From Pseudomonas quercus (GTDB lineage: Bacteria; Pseudomonadota; Gammaproteobacteria; Pseudomonadales; Pseudomonadaceae): a stretch of 64,000 nucleotides of DNA. The stretch is from the NCBI RefSeq assembly GCF_012033695.1, contig NZ_JAAVJI010000007.1, positions 1-64,000 of the forward strand, in the 5' to 3' direction. How positions within the stretch are numbered: position 1 is the stretch's first letter; each line of letters opens with the position of its first letter. Positions 47,179 through 56,841 of the stretch are shown piece after piece. A program made the position numbers and the translations under genes. The notes below the pieces were generated by a model, which was given only the letters and a program-made list of their open reading frames with translations, had not been told where the DNA came from and did not search any database.

Positions 47179-48681
47179 TCAGGCCTGTGGCCGCATGTGC
47201 GGGAACAGGATGACATCGCGAATGGAGGGCGAGTTGGTCAGCAGCATCACCAGGCGGTCGATACCGATGCCTTCCCCTGCCGTTGGTGGCATGCCGTACT
47301 CCAGCGCCCGCACGAAGTCGGCGTCGTAGTGCATGGCCTCGTCATCACCGGCGTCCTTGTCGGCCACCTGAGCCATGAACCGCTCGGCCTGGTCTTCTGC
47401 GTCGTTGAGCTCCGAGTAGGCATTGGCCAGTTCACGGCCTCCAATGAACAGCTCGAAACGGTCGGTAACGTTGGGGTTTTCGTCGTTGCGGCGCGCCAGC
47501 GGCGACACTTCGAAGGGGTACTGCGTGATGAAGTGCGGCTGCTCCAGCTTGTGCTCCACCAGCTCTTCGAAAATCATCACCTGCAGCTTGCCCAGGCCTT
47601 CAAACCCGAGCACCTTGGCGCCAGCTTTCTTGGCGATTTCACGGGCCTTGTCCAGGTCAGTGAGGTCGGCAGCCGTCAGCTCGGGGTTGTACTTGAGGAT
47701 CGAGTCGAACACCGACAAGCGCACGAAGGGTTCGCCGAAGTGGAACACTTTGTCGCCGTAGGGCACGTCCGTGCTGCCGAGTACCAGCTGCGCCAATTCA
47801 CGGAACAGCTCCTCGGTGAGGTCCATGTTGTCTTTATAATCGGCGTAGGCCTGGTAGAACTCGAGCATGGTGAACTCGGGGTTGTGCCGGGTTGAGACGC
47901 CTTCGTTGCGGAAGTTGCGGTTGATCTCGAATACTTTCTCGAAGCCACCGACCACCAGCCGCTTGAGGTACAGCTCGGGTGCAATGCGCAGGAACATTTC
48001 CATGTCCAGGGCATTGTGGTGAGTTTCGAACGGCTTGGCCGCCGCGCCGCCTGGGATGGTTTGCAGCATGGGGGTTTCGACTTCGAGGAAGTCGCGCTTG
48101 GCCAGGAACGCACGAATGTGCGCAATCACCTGCGAACGCACGCGGAAGGTATCACGCACGTCTTCGTTGACGATCAGGTCCACGTAGCGTTGACGGTAAC
48201 GGGTTTCGGTATCGGTCAGGCCATGGTGCTTGTCTGGCAGCGGGCGCAGCGCCTTGGTCAGCAGCTTTACCTGTGTCATGTCCACGTACAGGTCGCCCTT
48301 TCCGGAGCGAGCCAGGGTGCCCTCCACAGCGATGATGTCGCCCAGGTCCCAGGTCTTGATCGCCGCCAGGGTGTCCGCTGTGAGTACCTTGCGGTTCACA
48401 TACACCTGGAGGCGGCCGGTCATGTCCTGAAGCACCATGAACGCGCCACGGTTGAGCATGATGCGACCTGCCACCTTGACCGGAATCGCTGCAGCTTCCA
48501 GCGCTTCCTTGGTCTCGGTGGCGTATTGCTTCTGCAGGGCATCGCAGTAGCTGTCACGGCGGAAGTCGTTGGGGAAGGCATTGCCTGCCTCGCGGGCCTG
48601 GGCAAGCTTTTCCTTGCGCAGGGCGATCAGGGTGTTTTCTTCCTGTTGCAGGTCTTGCGGGTCGAGTGGTTGGTCGCTCAT
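47179..48681 (-). CDS. lysS: Lysyl-tRNA synthetase (class II)
   Basis: A 500-residue class II aminoacyl-tRNA synthetase. The N-terminal OB-fold ([26 protein letters not shown]) binds the anticodon; class II motif 2 is [18 protein letters not shown] and motif 3 [14 protein letters not shown] 48681 gives MSDQPLD; a further start at 48720 lies in repeat DNA. It follows prfB with a 143-bp gap filled by repeats, the conserved prfB-lysS pair. Confidence 0.97.
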   Translation of the reverse strand: MSDQPLDPQDLQQEENTLIALRKEKLAQAREAGNAFPNDFRRDSYCDALQKQYATETKEALEAAAIPVKVAGRIMLNRGAFMVLQDMTGRLQVYVNRKVLTADTLAAIKTWDLGDIIAVEGTLARSGKGDLYVDMTQVKLLTKALRPLPDKHHGLTDTETRYRQRYVDLIVNEDVRDTFRVRSQVIAHIRAFLAKRDFLEVETPMLQTIPGGAAAKPFETHHNALDMEMFLRIAPELYLKRLVVGGFEKVFEINRNFRNEGVSTRHNPEFTMLEFYQAYADYKDNMDLTEELFRELAQLVLGSTDVPYGDKVFHFGEPFVRLSVFDSILKYNPELTAADLTDLDKAREIAKKAGAKVLGFEGLGKLQVMIFEELVEHKLEQPHFITQYPFEVSPLARRNDENPNVTDRFELFIGGRELANAYSELNDAEDQAERFMAQVADKDAGDDEAMHYDADFVRALEYGMPPTAGEGIGIDRLVMLLTNSPSIRDVILFPHMRPQA

Positions 48682-48706
48682 GTCATATCCGTCAAAGTGT
48701 TCTTCA

Positions 48707-48815
48707 GCCTCAAGCAGCAAGCTTCAAGCTGCAAGTAGAAGCAGAATCAAGAGCTGCAAAGCAGGCGCGGGCCGCTTCTGGCTTGCAGCTTGCGGCTTGT
48801 AGCTTGCCGCTGATG
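48707..48815. repeat. Facing AAGCTTCAAGCTGCAAG / CTTGCAGCTTGCGGC repeats
   Basis: agcaagcttcaagctgcaag at 48714-48733 is reverse complementary to ttgcagcttgcggcttgtagc at 48784-48804, with a spacer of about 50 bp. The word family (caagct/agcttg in 7-bp steps) is the same as at 8165-8275. It fills the gap between prfB and lysS and would form a large RNA hairpin in either direction. Confidence 0.75.
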
Positions 48816-48824
48816 AAGCAGGGC

Positions 48825-49920
48825 CTAAAGGCCTTGCTTCAGGCTCGCCTCAAGGTATTCATCCAAGTCGCCGTCCAGCACCTTGTCGCAGTCACTGCGC
48901 TCCACGCTCGTGCGCAGGTCCTTGATACGGGACTGGTCCAGTACATAAGAGCGGATCTGGTGGCCCCAGCCGATATCGGACTTGGTGTCTTCCAGCGCCT
49001 GGGACGCGGCGTTGCGTTTTTGCACTTCCTGCTCGTACAACCGGGCCCGCAGCATTTTCATGGCGGTGTCCTTGTTGGCGTGCTGGGAGCGCTCGTTCTG
49101 GCAACTGACCACGGTATTGGTAGGCACGTGAGTGATCCGCACGGCCGAGTCTGTGGTGTTCACGTGCTGACCACCGGCACCGGATGATCGATAGGTGTCG
49201 ATACGCAGGTCGGCCGGGTTGATCTCAATCTCGATGTTGTCATCGATTTCAGGGGACACAAACACAGCCGTGAACGAGGTATGGCGGCGGTTGCCGGAGT
49301 CGAACGGGCTTTTGCGCACCAGGCGATGCACACCGATTTCCGTGCGCAGCCAACCGAACGCGTACTCGCCCTTGATGTGCAAGGTGGCGCCCTTGATACC
49401 CGCGACTTCGCCCTCGGACAGCTCCATGATGGTTGCATCGAAACCGCGCTTGTCGGCCCAGCGCAAGTACATGCGCAGCAGCATGTTGGCCCAGTCCTGG
49501 GCTTCAGTGCCGCCAGAACCGGCCTGGATGTCCAGGTAAGCGTTGTTGATGTCCATTTCGCCGCTGAACATGCGACGGAATTCAAGTTGCTCCAGGGCCA
49601 GGCGCAGCCGGTCCAGCTCGCTGACCACGTCGGCTACGGCGCCTTCGTCGTTTTCCTCGACGGCCATGTCCAGCAGGTCTCGGCAATCGGCCAGGCCGCT
49701 GTGCAGCTCGTCGAGGGTGTCGACGATGGTCGCCAGGGTTGAACGTTCCCGGCCCAGGTTCTGGGCATATTCGGGATTGTTCCACACATTGGAATCTTCA
49801 AGTTCGCGATTGACTTCGGTCAGCCGTTCAGACTTTTGATCGTAGTCAAAGATACCCCCGAATGGTTTCGGAACGTTCGCGGAGGTCCTTGATAGTGTTC
49901 AGGATCGGGTTGATTTCCAT
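48825..49920 (-). CDS. prfB: Peptide chain release factor 2 (programmed +1 frameshift)
   Basis: Release factor for UGA and UAA. Translation starts at ATG 49920 ([24 protein letters not shown]), meets an in-frame TGA at 49848-49846 as codon 25, and continues after a +1 shift in the frame ending at 48825, making 364 residues. The canonical site is complete: a Shine-Dalgarno-like GGGGG, then TATCTTTGAC. The active-site GGQ (GAGGQHVN) and codon-recognition SPF (KSPFDSG) are present. It lies upstream of lysS on the same strand. Confidence 0.97.
49845..49860 (-). promoter_or_regulatory. prfB +1 frameshift site
   Basis: On the minus strand CGGGGGTATCTTTGAC: an internal GGGGG that pairs with the 16S rRNA tail, the slippery CTT codon and the TGA recognised by RF2 itself. 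It is an autoregulatory element, not a disabling frameshift. Confidence 0.95.
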
Positions 49921-50020
49921 GGCGGCTGGGCACTCGCATCAAAAGCTGCGGAGTATAGCATGCGGGGCACCTGCCTTGTAGACGGCAAGGCCAGTACCTA
50001 GCTCACCCGCGCCCGCCCGC

Positions 50021-51028
50021 TCATTCAGCCATGACGACCCGGTTGCGGCCACTGTGCTTGGCCATGTACAGCCCTTTGTCGGCGGCCAGGATCAGCAGGC
50101 GGCAGGCCGTACCGGGCGCTGGCGTGATAGTTGCCAGGCCAATGCTGACCGTAAGCGCCGAGTCAGGGTCTGGCGCATTGTGCCAGATGCCCAGTGCAGC
50201 AATGCTCTGCCTGAGCTTCTCTGCTATCAGCCGTGCGCCTCCGGGTGACGTACTGGGCAGTACCAAGGCGAACTCTTCGCCGCCGTAACGGGCAGGCAGG
50301 TCGCTGGAGCGGCTGGAACAGTCGCGAATGGCGTCCGCCACCTTGCGCAAGGCTTCGTCCCCTTCCAGGTGACCGAATGCGTCGTTATAGGACTTGAAGT
50401 AGTCCACGTCGATCATCAGCAGCGTGAGCTGGGTTTGGTCGCGCATCGCTCGGCGCCACTCCAGTTCAAGGTATTCGTCGAAGTGCCGGCGGTTGGACAG
50501 GCCCGTCAAGCCATCGGAGTTCATCAACCGCTGCAGCACCAGGTTGGTATCGAGCAATTGCTGCTGGCTCACGCGCAGTGCGCGATAGGCCTCGTCGCGC
50601 TGCAGCAGCGTCAGGTAGGAGCGGGAATGGTAGCGAATACGGGCGATCAGCTCGATGGTATCAGGCAGCTTGACCAGGTAATCGTTGGCACCTGCTGCAA
50701 ATGCGGCGCTCTTGACCACGGCGTCTTCTTTTGTGGAAAGCACAATGATCGGTATGTCACGCGTGGAAGGATGGTTGCGGTACTCGCGTACGAGCGTTAG
50801 CCCATCCAGGCCAGGCATGACCAGGTCCTGAAGGATCACGGTAGGCCGAATACGCACCGCATTGGCGATTGCCTGATGGGGGTCTGCGCAGAAATGGAAG
50901 TCAATGTTCAGTTCTGTCGCCAGGCTGCGCCGAACGGCCTCGCCGATCATGGCCTGATCGTCGACCAGCAAGACCATGGCCTTGTTCTCGTCGGTGGATT
51001 TGAATTGGTCGATCTGCAGATCAATCAT
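50021..51028 (-). CDS. wspR: Diguanylate cyclase response regulator WspR
   Basis: A 335-residue output protein of the Wsp surface-sensing system. The receiver domain (about 18-135) has phosphoacceptor Asp68 in LQDLVMP; a helical stalk follows, then the GGDEF domain (about 170-335) with GGEEF (249-253) and an intact I-site RSSD (240-243) for product inhibition. Phosphorylation by WspE raises c-di-GMP and favours biofilm. It follows wspF after 54 bp, the only non-overlapping gap in the cluster. Confidence 0.95.
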   Translation of the reverse strand: MIDLQIDQFKSTDENKAMVLLVDDQAMIGEAVRRSLATELNIDFHFCADPHQAIANAVRIRPTVILQDLVMPGLDGLTLVREYRNHPSTRDIPIIVLSTKEDAVVKSAAFAAGANDYLVKLPDTIELIARIRYHSRSYLTLLQRDEAYRALRVSQQQLLDTNLVLQRLMNSDGLTGLSNRRHFDEYLELEWRRAMRDQTQLTLLMIDVDYFKSYNDAFGHLEGDEALRKVADAIRDCSSRSSDLPARYGGEEFALVLPSTSPGGARLIAEKLRQSIAALGIWHNAPDPDSALTVSIGLATITPAPGTACRLLILAADKGLYMAKHSGRNRVVMAE

Positions 51029-51082
51029 CGCGTTTCACCTGATTACTGCCAGAGGGCCGATAGGGCCTTATACCTATGTTGA

Positions 51083-52090
51083 TCATGCGAAGCTTTCCAT
51101 TAATCGTGGCGCAATGCATTCCAGGGGTTGCACCTCTACCGCTGCATCGATGGCAACGGCAGCCTTGGGCATGCCAAAAACCGCACTAGTGTGCTGGTCC
51201 TGGGCAATGGTGAGGTGGCCCCGCTCACGCATGCGTTTGAGCCCCTGCGCGCCGTCGCGGCCCATGCCGGTCAAGAGTACGCCCACGGCCTTGCCCTGCC
51301 AGTACCGTGAGACGCTTTCAAAGAAAACGTCGATGGAAGGGCGGTAGATTTCATTGACCGGCTCTGCGGTGTAGGCCAGCGTGCCGTTTCGGGTCAACCG
51401 CAAATGATGATTGGTGCCCGCCAGCAAGACATCGCCGGGCTGGGGCCGATCCCCTTCCCTAGCCAACCGAACAGGCCGGCGCGATGCGGTACCTAACCAG
51501 TCCGCCATGCCGGCCGCGAACACTTCGTCCACATGCTGTACCAGCACCACGGCTGCCGGAAACGCCACGGGCAAGGCCTTGAGCAAGGTCTCCAGCGCGG
51601 CGGGGCCGCCTGCCGAGGACCCGATGGCCACCAGCCCCGGGGGCTGCGACGCATTGGGCTTAAAAGGGCGTTGCGTGCTGGCCACGTCGGCGCGCTGGCC
51701 AATCAGCCAGCCGATATTGACAATTTTACGCAGTAACAGGGCTGCGGCAGCTTTTGCGTCACCCACGCCTATGGCCGGTGTGTCCACCACATCCAGCGCA
51801 CCGTAGCCCATGGCTTCAAACACGCGGTGCAGGTGCTGTTCCCGGTCCACCGTCACGATCACGATCGCACAGGGGGTATTGGCCATGATCTGTCGGGTGG
51901 CCTCTACCCCGTCCATCCTCGGCATGACCAGGTCCATCAGCAGAACGTCGGGGCGCTGTTCGGCACAACGCCGCACGGCCTCTTCACCATCGCCTGCTAC
52001 CCAGATCACTTCATGGGCCGGTTCGTAGGCCAAGGCGCGGCGCAGTGCCTCTACCGCCATGGGCAGGTCATTGACGATCGCTATCTTCAT
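51083..52090 (-). CDS. wspF: Protein-glutamate methylesterase WspF (CheB-like)
   Basis: A 335-residue CheB homologue. The receiver domain has Asp53 in LLMDLVMPRMDG; the methylesterase domain has Ser in GSSAGGPAAL, His in VLVQHVDEVFA and Asp in TGMGRDGAQG. It demethylates WspA and damps signalling; loss of WspF is a common route to wrinkly variants, but here all catalytic residues are present. Its ATG overlaps the wspE stop by four bases. Confidence 0.95.
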   Translation of the reverse strand: MKIAIVNDLPMAVEALRRALAYEPAHEVIWVAGDGEEAVRRCAEQRPDVLLMDLVMPRMDGVEATRQIMANTPCAIVIVTVDREQHLHRVFEAMGYGALDVVDTPAIGVGDAKAAAALLLRKIVNIGWLIGQRADVASTQRPFKPNASQPPGLVAIGSSAGGPAALETLLKALPVAFPAAVVLVQHVDEVFAAGMADWLGTASRRPVRLAREGDRPQPGDVLLAGTNHHLRLTRNGTLAYTAEPVNEIYRPSIDVFFESVSRYWQGKAVGVLLTGMGRDGAQGLKRMRERGHLTIAQDQHTSAVFGMPKAAVAIDAAVEVQPLECIAPRLMESFA

Positions 52091-54348
52091 CCCTGAGCCT
52101 CTCCAATCAGCTCGGCTACCGCATCAAGCAATGCATCATCATGGAAACTGGCCTTGGCCAGGTAATAGTCAGCCCCTGCCTCCAGGCCACGCTGCCGATC
52201 TTCTTCACGGTCCTTGTACGACACTACCATGACAGGCAGTGAGTGCAGGCGGCTGTCACGGCGCACTAGGCTCACTAACTCAATACCGTCCATACGCGGC
52301 ATGTCGATATCGGTGATCAGCAAGTCGAACGCTTCGCTGCGCAGGGCGTTCCAGCCTTCCATGCCATCAACGGCCACTGCCACCTCATACCCTGCTGCGG
52401 CCAGGAGTTTGCGCTGCAACTCGCGTACCGTAAGCGAATCGTCCACCACCAGTATGCGCTTGCCCGCACGCCGAGCCCCCTGGCCCGCTTGCCGACCTAT
52501 ACGCTCCAGCCGCCCGCTGCTCAACAGTTTGTCTACCGAACGCACCATGTCTTCCACATCCACGATCAGTACCACCGAACCATCATCAAGCAATGCACCT
52601 GCCGAGATGTCCTGAACCTTCCCAAGCCTGGCGTCCAACGGCAGTACGGCCAGCACACGCTCGCCAATGAAGCGCTCCACGGCAATGCCGTAGAGGGTAT
52701 CGCGCTCTCGCACCACTACCACACACAGGGTGTGGCCGACAGGCTGAGCGGGCGGGCGCTGCAACAATTGGCTGGCCGCCACCAACCCGACCTGCTGGCC
52801 CTGGTAGAAAAAATGCTGGCGCCCCTCAATCTGCACCATGTCCTCAGGGGCCAGGTGCAGGCTGTGTTCGATATGGGCCAGGGGGAACGCATAGGCTTCA
52901 TCGCCTACCTCCACCACGAGGCTGCGCACCACTGACAGTGTAAGGGGCACGTGCAGCATGAACCGGCTACCCTGCCCGACGCTCTGGGTCAGCTCGACGG
53001 CGCCGTGCAGGTCACGCACCATGTGCTGCACGGCATCCAGGCCAACCCCGCGACCGGACACCTCGGTGACCGTATCGCGCAAGCTGAAGGCCGGCAGGAA
53101 CAGAAACGCCAGCAGTTCCTCCTCGCTCATACGGCCCACGCTGTCGGCCGGTGCCAGTTGCCGTTGCACGATGCTCTGGCGCAGCCGGGGCAGGTCAACG
53201 CCCGCGCCGTCGTCGCTCAGCTCCAGGACCAGTTGCCCGGCATGGTGTGACGCGCGCAGGCGCAGGGTCCCCTCAGCAGGCTTACCGGCCATCACTCGAT
53301 GCTCCGGCATTTCAATACCATGGTCGACGGCGTTACGCAGCAGGTGAGTCAAGGGGCCTTCAAGCCGTTCGAGCACGTCACGGTCGACCTGCGTCTTTTC
53401 ACCTTCCACCTCAAGCCGCACCTGTTTGCCCAGGCTGCGGCCCAGGTCACGCACCATGCGCGCCTGCCCGCCCAGCACATCGGCAAAGGGGCGCATGCGA
53501 CACGCCAATGCCGTGTCATACAGTTGCTGTGCCCGTTGTGCGGCCCCCCAACCGTAGTCATCCAGCTCAGCGGTTTGCCCCAGAAGGATGTGCTGTGTGC
53601 CCGCCAGCGATGACCTGGCCTGGGCCACAAGGCTACGCAGGTCCTCAAGGGTGCCACCGGCATCCAGGCTGTCCTTGAGGTCATCCAACATTCGCAGGCT
53701 TTGGGCTTGCATCCGTTTGAGGCGGTGCAGGCTGGCCAGGTAAGGCTTGAGGCGCTGGGTGTCCACCATGGCCTTGCTGGCCAGGTCCAGCAGAGCGTTC
53801 AGGCGCTTGGCCGTGACGCGCAAAACACGCTCGCCTTCGTTGCCACGGGGCTGAGCAGGGCCTGTTGGGGGGGCCTCTTCTGCCGCTGCTTGAGGCGTGT
53901 GTGGCACAGCCTCTGGAACGCGCGGAGGCGGCGGTGCCTGTATCGGTGCAAGCGCGGTTGAGGGGCCCAGTACCGCCGCCAGCCTGGCAAGGTAAGCATC
54001 GATGTCCTGAGCCGTGGGCGCGGTCTCTGGCGCAGCAATGCGCATCAGCAAATCAGCCCCTTGCAACAGCGCATCAATGTGCTCGGCAGCCAGGCGCAGC
54101 TCTCCGGCTTGGGCGGCGACCAGGCAGTCCTCCATCACGTGGGCTACCCGCACACCCGCGTCCACACCAACGATGCGGGCTGCCCCTTTAAGGGAGTGAG
54201 CGGCCCGCATGCAGGCCTCAAGCTGGCCTGCGTCTACGGGGTTGCGCTCCAGTGCCAACAGGCCCGTACCAAGCACAGCGGTCTGCGCTTCAGCTTCCAG
54301 CGCGAACAGTTCGAGCAACGAGGCATCGCGCATCTGTTCGGGGGTCAT
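52087..54348 (-). CDS. wspE: Hybrid chemotaxis-type histidine kinase WspE (CheA-CheY fusion)
   Basis: A 753-residue kinase. The HPt domain has His51 in RAAHSLKGAARIVG; a linker rich in Pro follows (about 145-180); then dimerisation and ATPase regions (LLRNAVDHGIE, ELSDDGAGVD, VSGRGVGLDAV), a CheW-like regulatory domain and a C-terminal receiver with Asp in LLITDIDMPRMDG. It phosphorylates WspR and WspF. Both ends overlap the adjacent wsp genes by four bases. Confidence 0.95.
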   Translation of the reverse strand: MTPEQMRDASLLELFALEAEAQTAVLGTGLLALERNPVDAGQLEACMRAAHSLKGAARIVGVDAGVRVAHVMEDCLVAAQAGELRLAAEHIDALLQGADLLMRIAAPETAPTAQDIDAYLARLAAVLGPSTALAPIQAPPPPRVPEAVPHTPQAAAEEAPPTGPAQPRGNEGERVLRVTAKRLNALLDLASKAMVDTQRLKPYLASLHRLKRMQAQSLRMLDDLKDSLDAGGTLEDLRSLVAQARSSLAGTQHILLGQTAELDDYGWGAAQRAQQLYDTALACRMRPFADVLGGQARMVRDLGRSLGKQVRLEVEGEKTQVDRDVLERLEGPLTHLLRNAVDHGIEMPEHRVMAGKPAEGTLRLRASHHAGQLVLELSDDGAGVDLPRLRQSIVQRQLAPADSVGRMSEEELLAFLFLPAFSLRDTVTEVSGRGVGLDAVQHMVRDLHGAVELTQSVGQGSRFMLHVPLTLSVVRSLVVEVGDEAYAFPLAHIEHSLHLAPEDMVQIEGRQHFFYQGQQVGLVAASQLLQRPPAQPVGHTLCVVVVRERDTLYGIAVERFIGERVLAVLPLDARLGKVQDISAGALLDDGSVVLIVDVEDMVRSVDKLLSSGRLERIGRQAGQGARRAGKRILVVDDSLTVRELQRKLLAAAGYEVAVAVDGMEGWNALRSEAFDLLITDIDMPRMDGIELVSLVRRDSRLHSLPVMVVSYKDREEDRQRGLEAGADYYLAKASFHDDALLDAVAELIGEAQG

Positions 54349-55031
54349 GTGAGGCTCCGGGTAATGGCAACCATCAACGCCTCGTGGTCGAGAATACGCA
54401 GCGTACGTGGGCCGTCATTGAGCACAGCTACCGTGAACCTCTGGCCGTCCGGTGTAGTTCCAGCCGCGATGGCGCCCTCTTCGAAACGCCGAATACCGTC
54501 TACCTCATCCACGGGCACTACCACAGCACCGCCCTGGGCCGCCAGGATCAACAGGCGCGGCACCACGCGCCCGGCGTTGGTGGCTTGGGTATCGGTGTCT
54601 ACCCCCACCAGCGTCTGTAAAGCGATGCAAGGCACCAGCGCACCGCGCACGTTGGCCACGCCCAGCAAGGTGCGAGAACGTTGGTGGGGCACCGAATGAA
54701 TCACCTGACGCGGTGCCACTTCCACCAAGCAGGTTGTGGCCAACCCGAGCCACTCCGCGCCCAGGCGGAATACCACCAACGACCGCGACGGCACTGCCTC
54801 GGGCGTCGGCGCGTAGACAAGTTCCCCCGGTGCTCGCTCAAGGCTGTAGCGGTCCAGCAGTACCGTGGCAGCCTGTGCGAACACTGGGCAATTCAGGCAC
54901 CGGATGTAATCCACCAGCCGCGGGCAAGACTTGTCGCCCCGCACACCGATGGTCTGCCAGCAGGGATCGATGGACTGGCTGGCGCTGTCGGCGGCGTAAA
55001 CCAGCAAGCCGGGGTGTTGAGCATCGCTCAT
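54345..55031 (-). CDS. wspD: CheW-like coupling protein WspD
   Basis: A 228-residue coupling protein with an N-terminal Cys-containing extension (about 1-75, including a CLNCPVF pair) before the CheW fold (about 80-228: LVVFRLGAEWLGL, NVRGALVPCIAL). This longer form distinguishes WspD from WspB. It links WspA to WspE. Overlaps wspC and wspE by four bases each. Confidence 0.93.
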   Translation of the reverse strand: MSDAQHPGLLVYAADSASQSIDPCWQTIGVRGDKSCPRLVDYIRCLNCPVFAQAATVLLDRYSLERAPGELVYAPTPEAVPSRSLVVFRLGAEWLGLATTCLVEVAPRQVIHSVPHQRSRTLLGVANVRGALVPCIALQTLVGVDTDTQATNAGRVVPRLLILAAQGGAVVVPVDEVDGIRRFEEGAIAAGTTPDGQRFTVAVLNDGPRTLRILDHEALMVAITRSLT

Positions 55032-56320
55032 GCGTCAGGCTCCTTGCGCGCACGCAGGGCTCGGGCCTGCAAGCGTTGCGCCCCTTCAGTATCACCCTTG
55101 GCGGCCATCAGCATCGCCAGGTGTACCAGGGCTTCGGCGTGCTGCGGATCTAGATAGAGCGCCTTGCGGTAAAAACCCTGAGCCTGCAACGTATCGCCGC
55201 TCACATCACTGAGCAGGCCCAGCCAATAGAACACCTGAGCATGGGGCGGATGATCACGCAGGTAGCGTTCGCAGGCTGCTTGCGTCTGTGCGCTTCTCCC
55301 ACTGTTGGCCAGCACGGCAATGTGCTCCAGCAGCGCCTCTTCGCTATCGGTGCCCTGCTCTGCCTTGACGGCAGGTGCTGAGACGGGCGCCGAACCGGGT
55401 GCCGTACCGGGCGCCGAAATCACCGCAGGCCGGTGCGTAACCGGGGCAAGCCGGGACGGAGGTGCGCTCCAGCAGGTCGGCGGCACCGCAGGCGCCACAG
55501 GCGAGGGCGCGCCCACAGTGGGCGCCGGCTGGCGTACAAAAGCGAAAGCCTGCGCGATGCCCAGTGGCCGCATGCCGTTGGAGGTCAGCAAACTGCCTTC
55601 GGCAGGGCCAATAAACAGCACACCGTCCGGCTGCACCAGCCGTTTGAGGGTTTTGACCACCTGCTGCTGGGTGGGCACATCGAAGTAAATAAGCAGGTTG
55701 CGGCAGAACACGATGTCGTAAGGTGGCTCTCCGGCCAGCAGCAACGGGTCCAGGATATTGCCCACCTGCAGCTTCACCTGTTTGGCAAGGCGAGCCTGCA
55801 GCTGGTGCCCGTCAGCCTGAGCCGTAAAGTAGCGTGCCTGAAAAGCCTTGTAGTCACCCCGGAATGAATTGCGCCCATACAACCCCTGTCGCGCCTTGGC
55901 CAGCGAGTGAGGGCTTACGTCTACACCATCGATGATAAAGGCCGAAGGCGGCAAGCCTGCCTCGAACAACGCCATGGCCAGGGAATAAGGTTCCTCCCCT
56001 GTGGAGCAAGGCAGGCTAAGCAGCCGTAGCGGGCGTGTGCTGCCTTGCTCGCTCCAGCGCGCCCGTGCCAGCCGCCCCAGGGCTGCAAAGGATTCCGGGT
56101 ACCGCATAAACCAGGTTTCCGGCACGATCACCGCTTCGATCAGGGCTTGCTGCTCATCTTGCGCACGGTTGAGCAGCGCCCAGTAGTCGGCCAAGGTAAG
56201 GGCGTGCACGGCCGCCTGGCGCAGTCTCACCGCACGCGCGATCGTTGCCTCGCCTACGGAGGCCGCATCCAGGCCAATACGCTGGTACAGAAAATCCAGA
56301 AAGGGCTGTTCCGGGTTCAT
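55028..56320 (-). CDS. wspC: CheR-type methyltransferase WspC with TPR tail
   Basis: A 430-residue protein. The CheR methyltransferase (about 1-270) has PETWFMRYPESF, LLSLPCSTGEEPYSLAMAL (SAM loop) and DIVFCRNLLIYFD. A Pro/Ala-rich linker (about 275-325) and TPR-like helices (about 335-425) follow. It methylates WspA and opposes WspF. The TPR tail is typical of WspC. Confidence 0.95.
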   Translation of the reverse strand: MNPEQPFLDFLYQRIGLDAASVGEATIARAVRLRQAAVHALTLADYWALLNRAQDEQQALIEAVIVPETWFMRYPESFAALGRLARARWSEQGSTRPLRLLSLPCSTGEEPYSLAMALFEAGLPPSAFIIDGVDVSPHSLAKARQGLYGRNSFRGDYKAFQARYFTAQADGHQLQARLAKQVKLQVGNILDPLLLAGEPPYDIVFCRNLLIYFDVPTQQQVVKTLKRLVQPDGVLFIGPAEGSLLTSNGMRPLGIAQAFAFVRQPAPTVGAPSPVAPAVPPTCWSAPPSRLAPVTHRPAVISAPGTAPGSAPVSAPAVKAEQGTDSEEALLEHIAVLANSGRSAQTQAACERYLRDHPPHAQVFYWLGLLSDVSGDTLQAQGFYRKALYLDPQHAEALVHLAMLMAAKGDTEGAQRLQARALRARKEPDA

Positions 56321-56841
56321 GGCATGCCTTCGCCCAGTAAGGCGCTGTTATGGGATGCGAACAGCAGCAGGCGCACGCGCTCGTCCAGCAACTCGTTCAC
56401 GCTGATCCATTGCAGCAAGCCCTTGGCATCCTCACGGATAGGCCCCAGGTACCGTGCGTGGGGGTTATCCAACCCATAAGGCTTGAACTCTGCCGGGTCG
56501 CAGCGCAGGGTTTCATTCACATGTTCAAGCACCAACCCCAGGCAGCGATCATCCCGGTATCGCACCAGAACAGTTCTGGTGCTGGTACGACGAACAGCCG
56601 GCTCACCCAGTGCCAGATGCGAAACATCCATCACAGGCACCACCTGGCCTCGGTAAGCAAATACCCCGCCTACCCAAGCGGGCGCCTGAGGAATAGGTTT
56701 GAGCGGCAATAACGGCAACACTTCCACAATGTCCGCAGCAGGCAAGGCAAACCGTTGCTCACCCAACATAAACAGGAGGAACAGTTTGCCCGCCGTCGCG
56801 CTCGTGAACGCGCCTGTGGCCAACTGGGCGGTAGTGGCCAT
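56317..56841 (-). CDS. wspB: CheW-like coupling protein WspB
   Basis: A 174-residue CheW-type protein (LFLLFMLGEQRFALPAADIVEVLPL, GVFAYRGQVVPVMDVS, VRYRDDRCLGLVLEHV). It couples WspA to WspE. Its ATG overlaps the wspA stop by one base and its stop overlaps wspC by four. Confidence 0.93.
   Translation of the reverse strand: MATTAQLATGAFTSATAGKLFLLFMLGEQRFALPAADIVEVLPLLPLKPIPQAPAWVGGVFAYRGQVVPVMDVSHLALGEPAVRRTSTRTVLVRYRDDRCLGLVLEHVNETLRCDPAEFKPYGLDNPHARYLGPIREDAKGLLQWISVNELLDERVRLLLFASHNSALLGEGMP

Noticed and set aside
48714..48804. tRNA or small structured RNA gene in the prfB-lysS gap
   Set aside because: The fold is a single long hairpin from repeated heptamers; no cloverleaf or T-loop sequence is found.
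49787..49920. prfB as a frameshifted pseudogene
   Set aside because: The interruption is the standard programmed +1 site, with all required elements.
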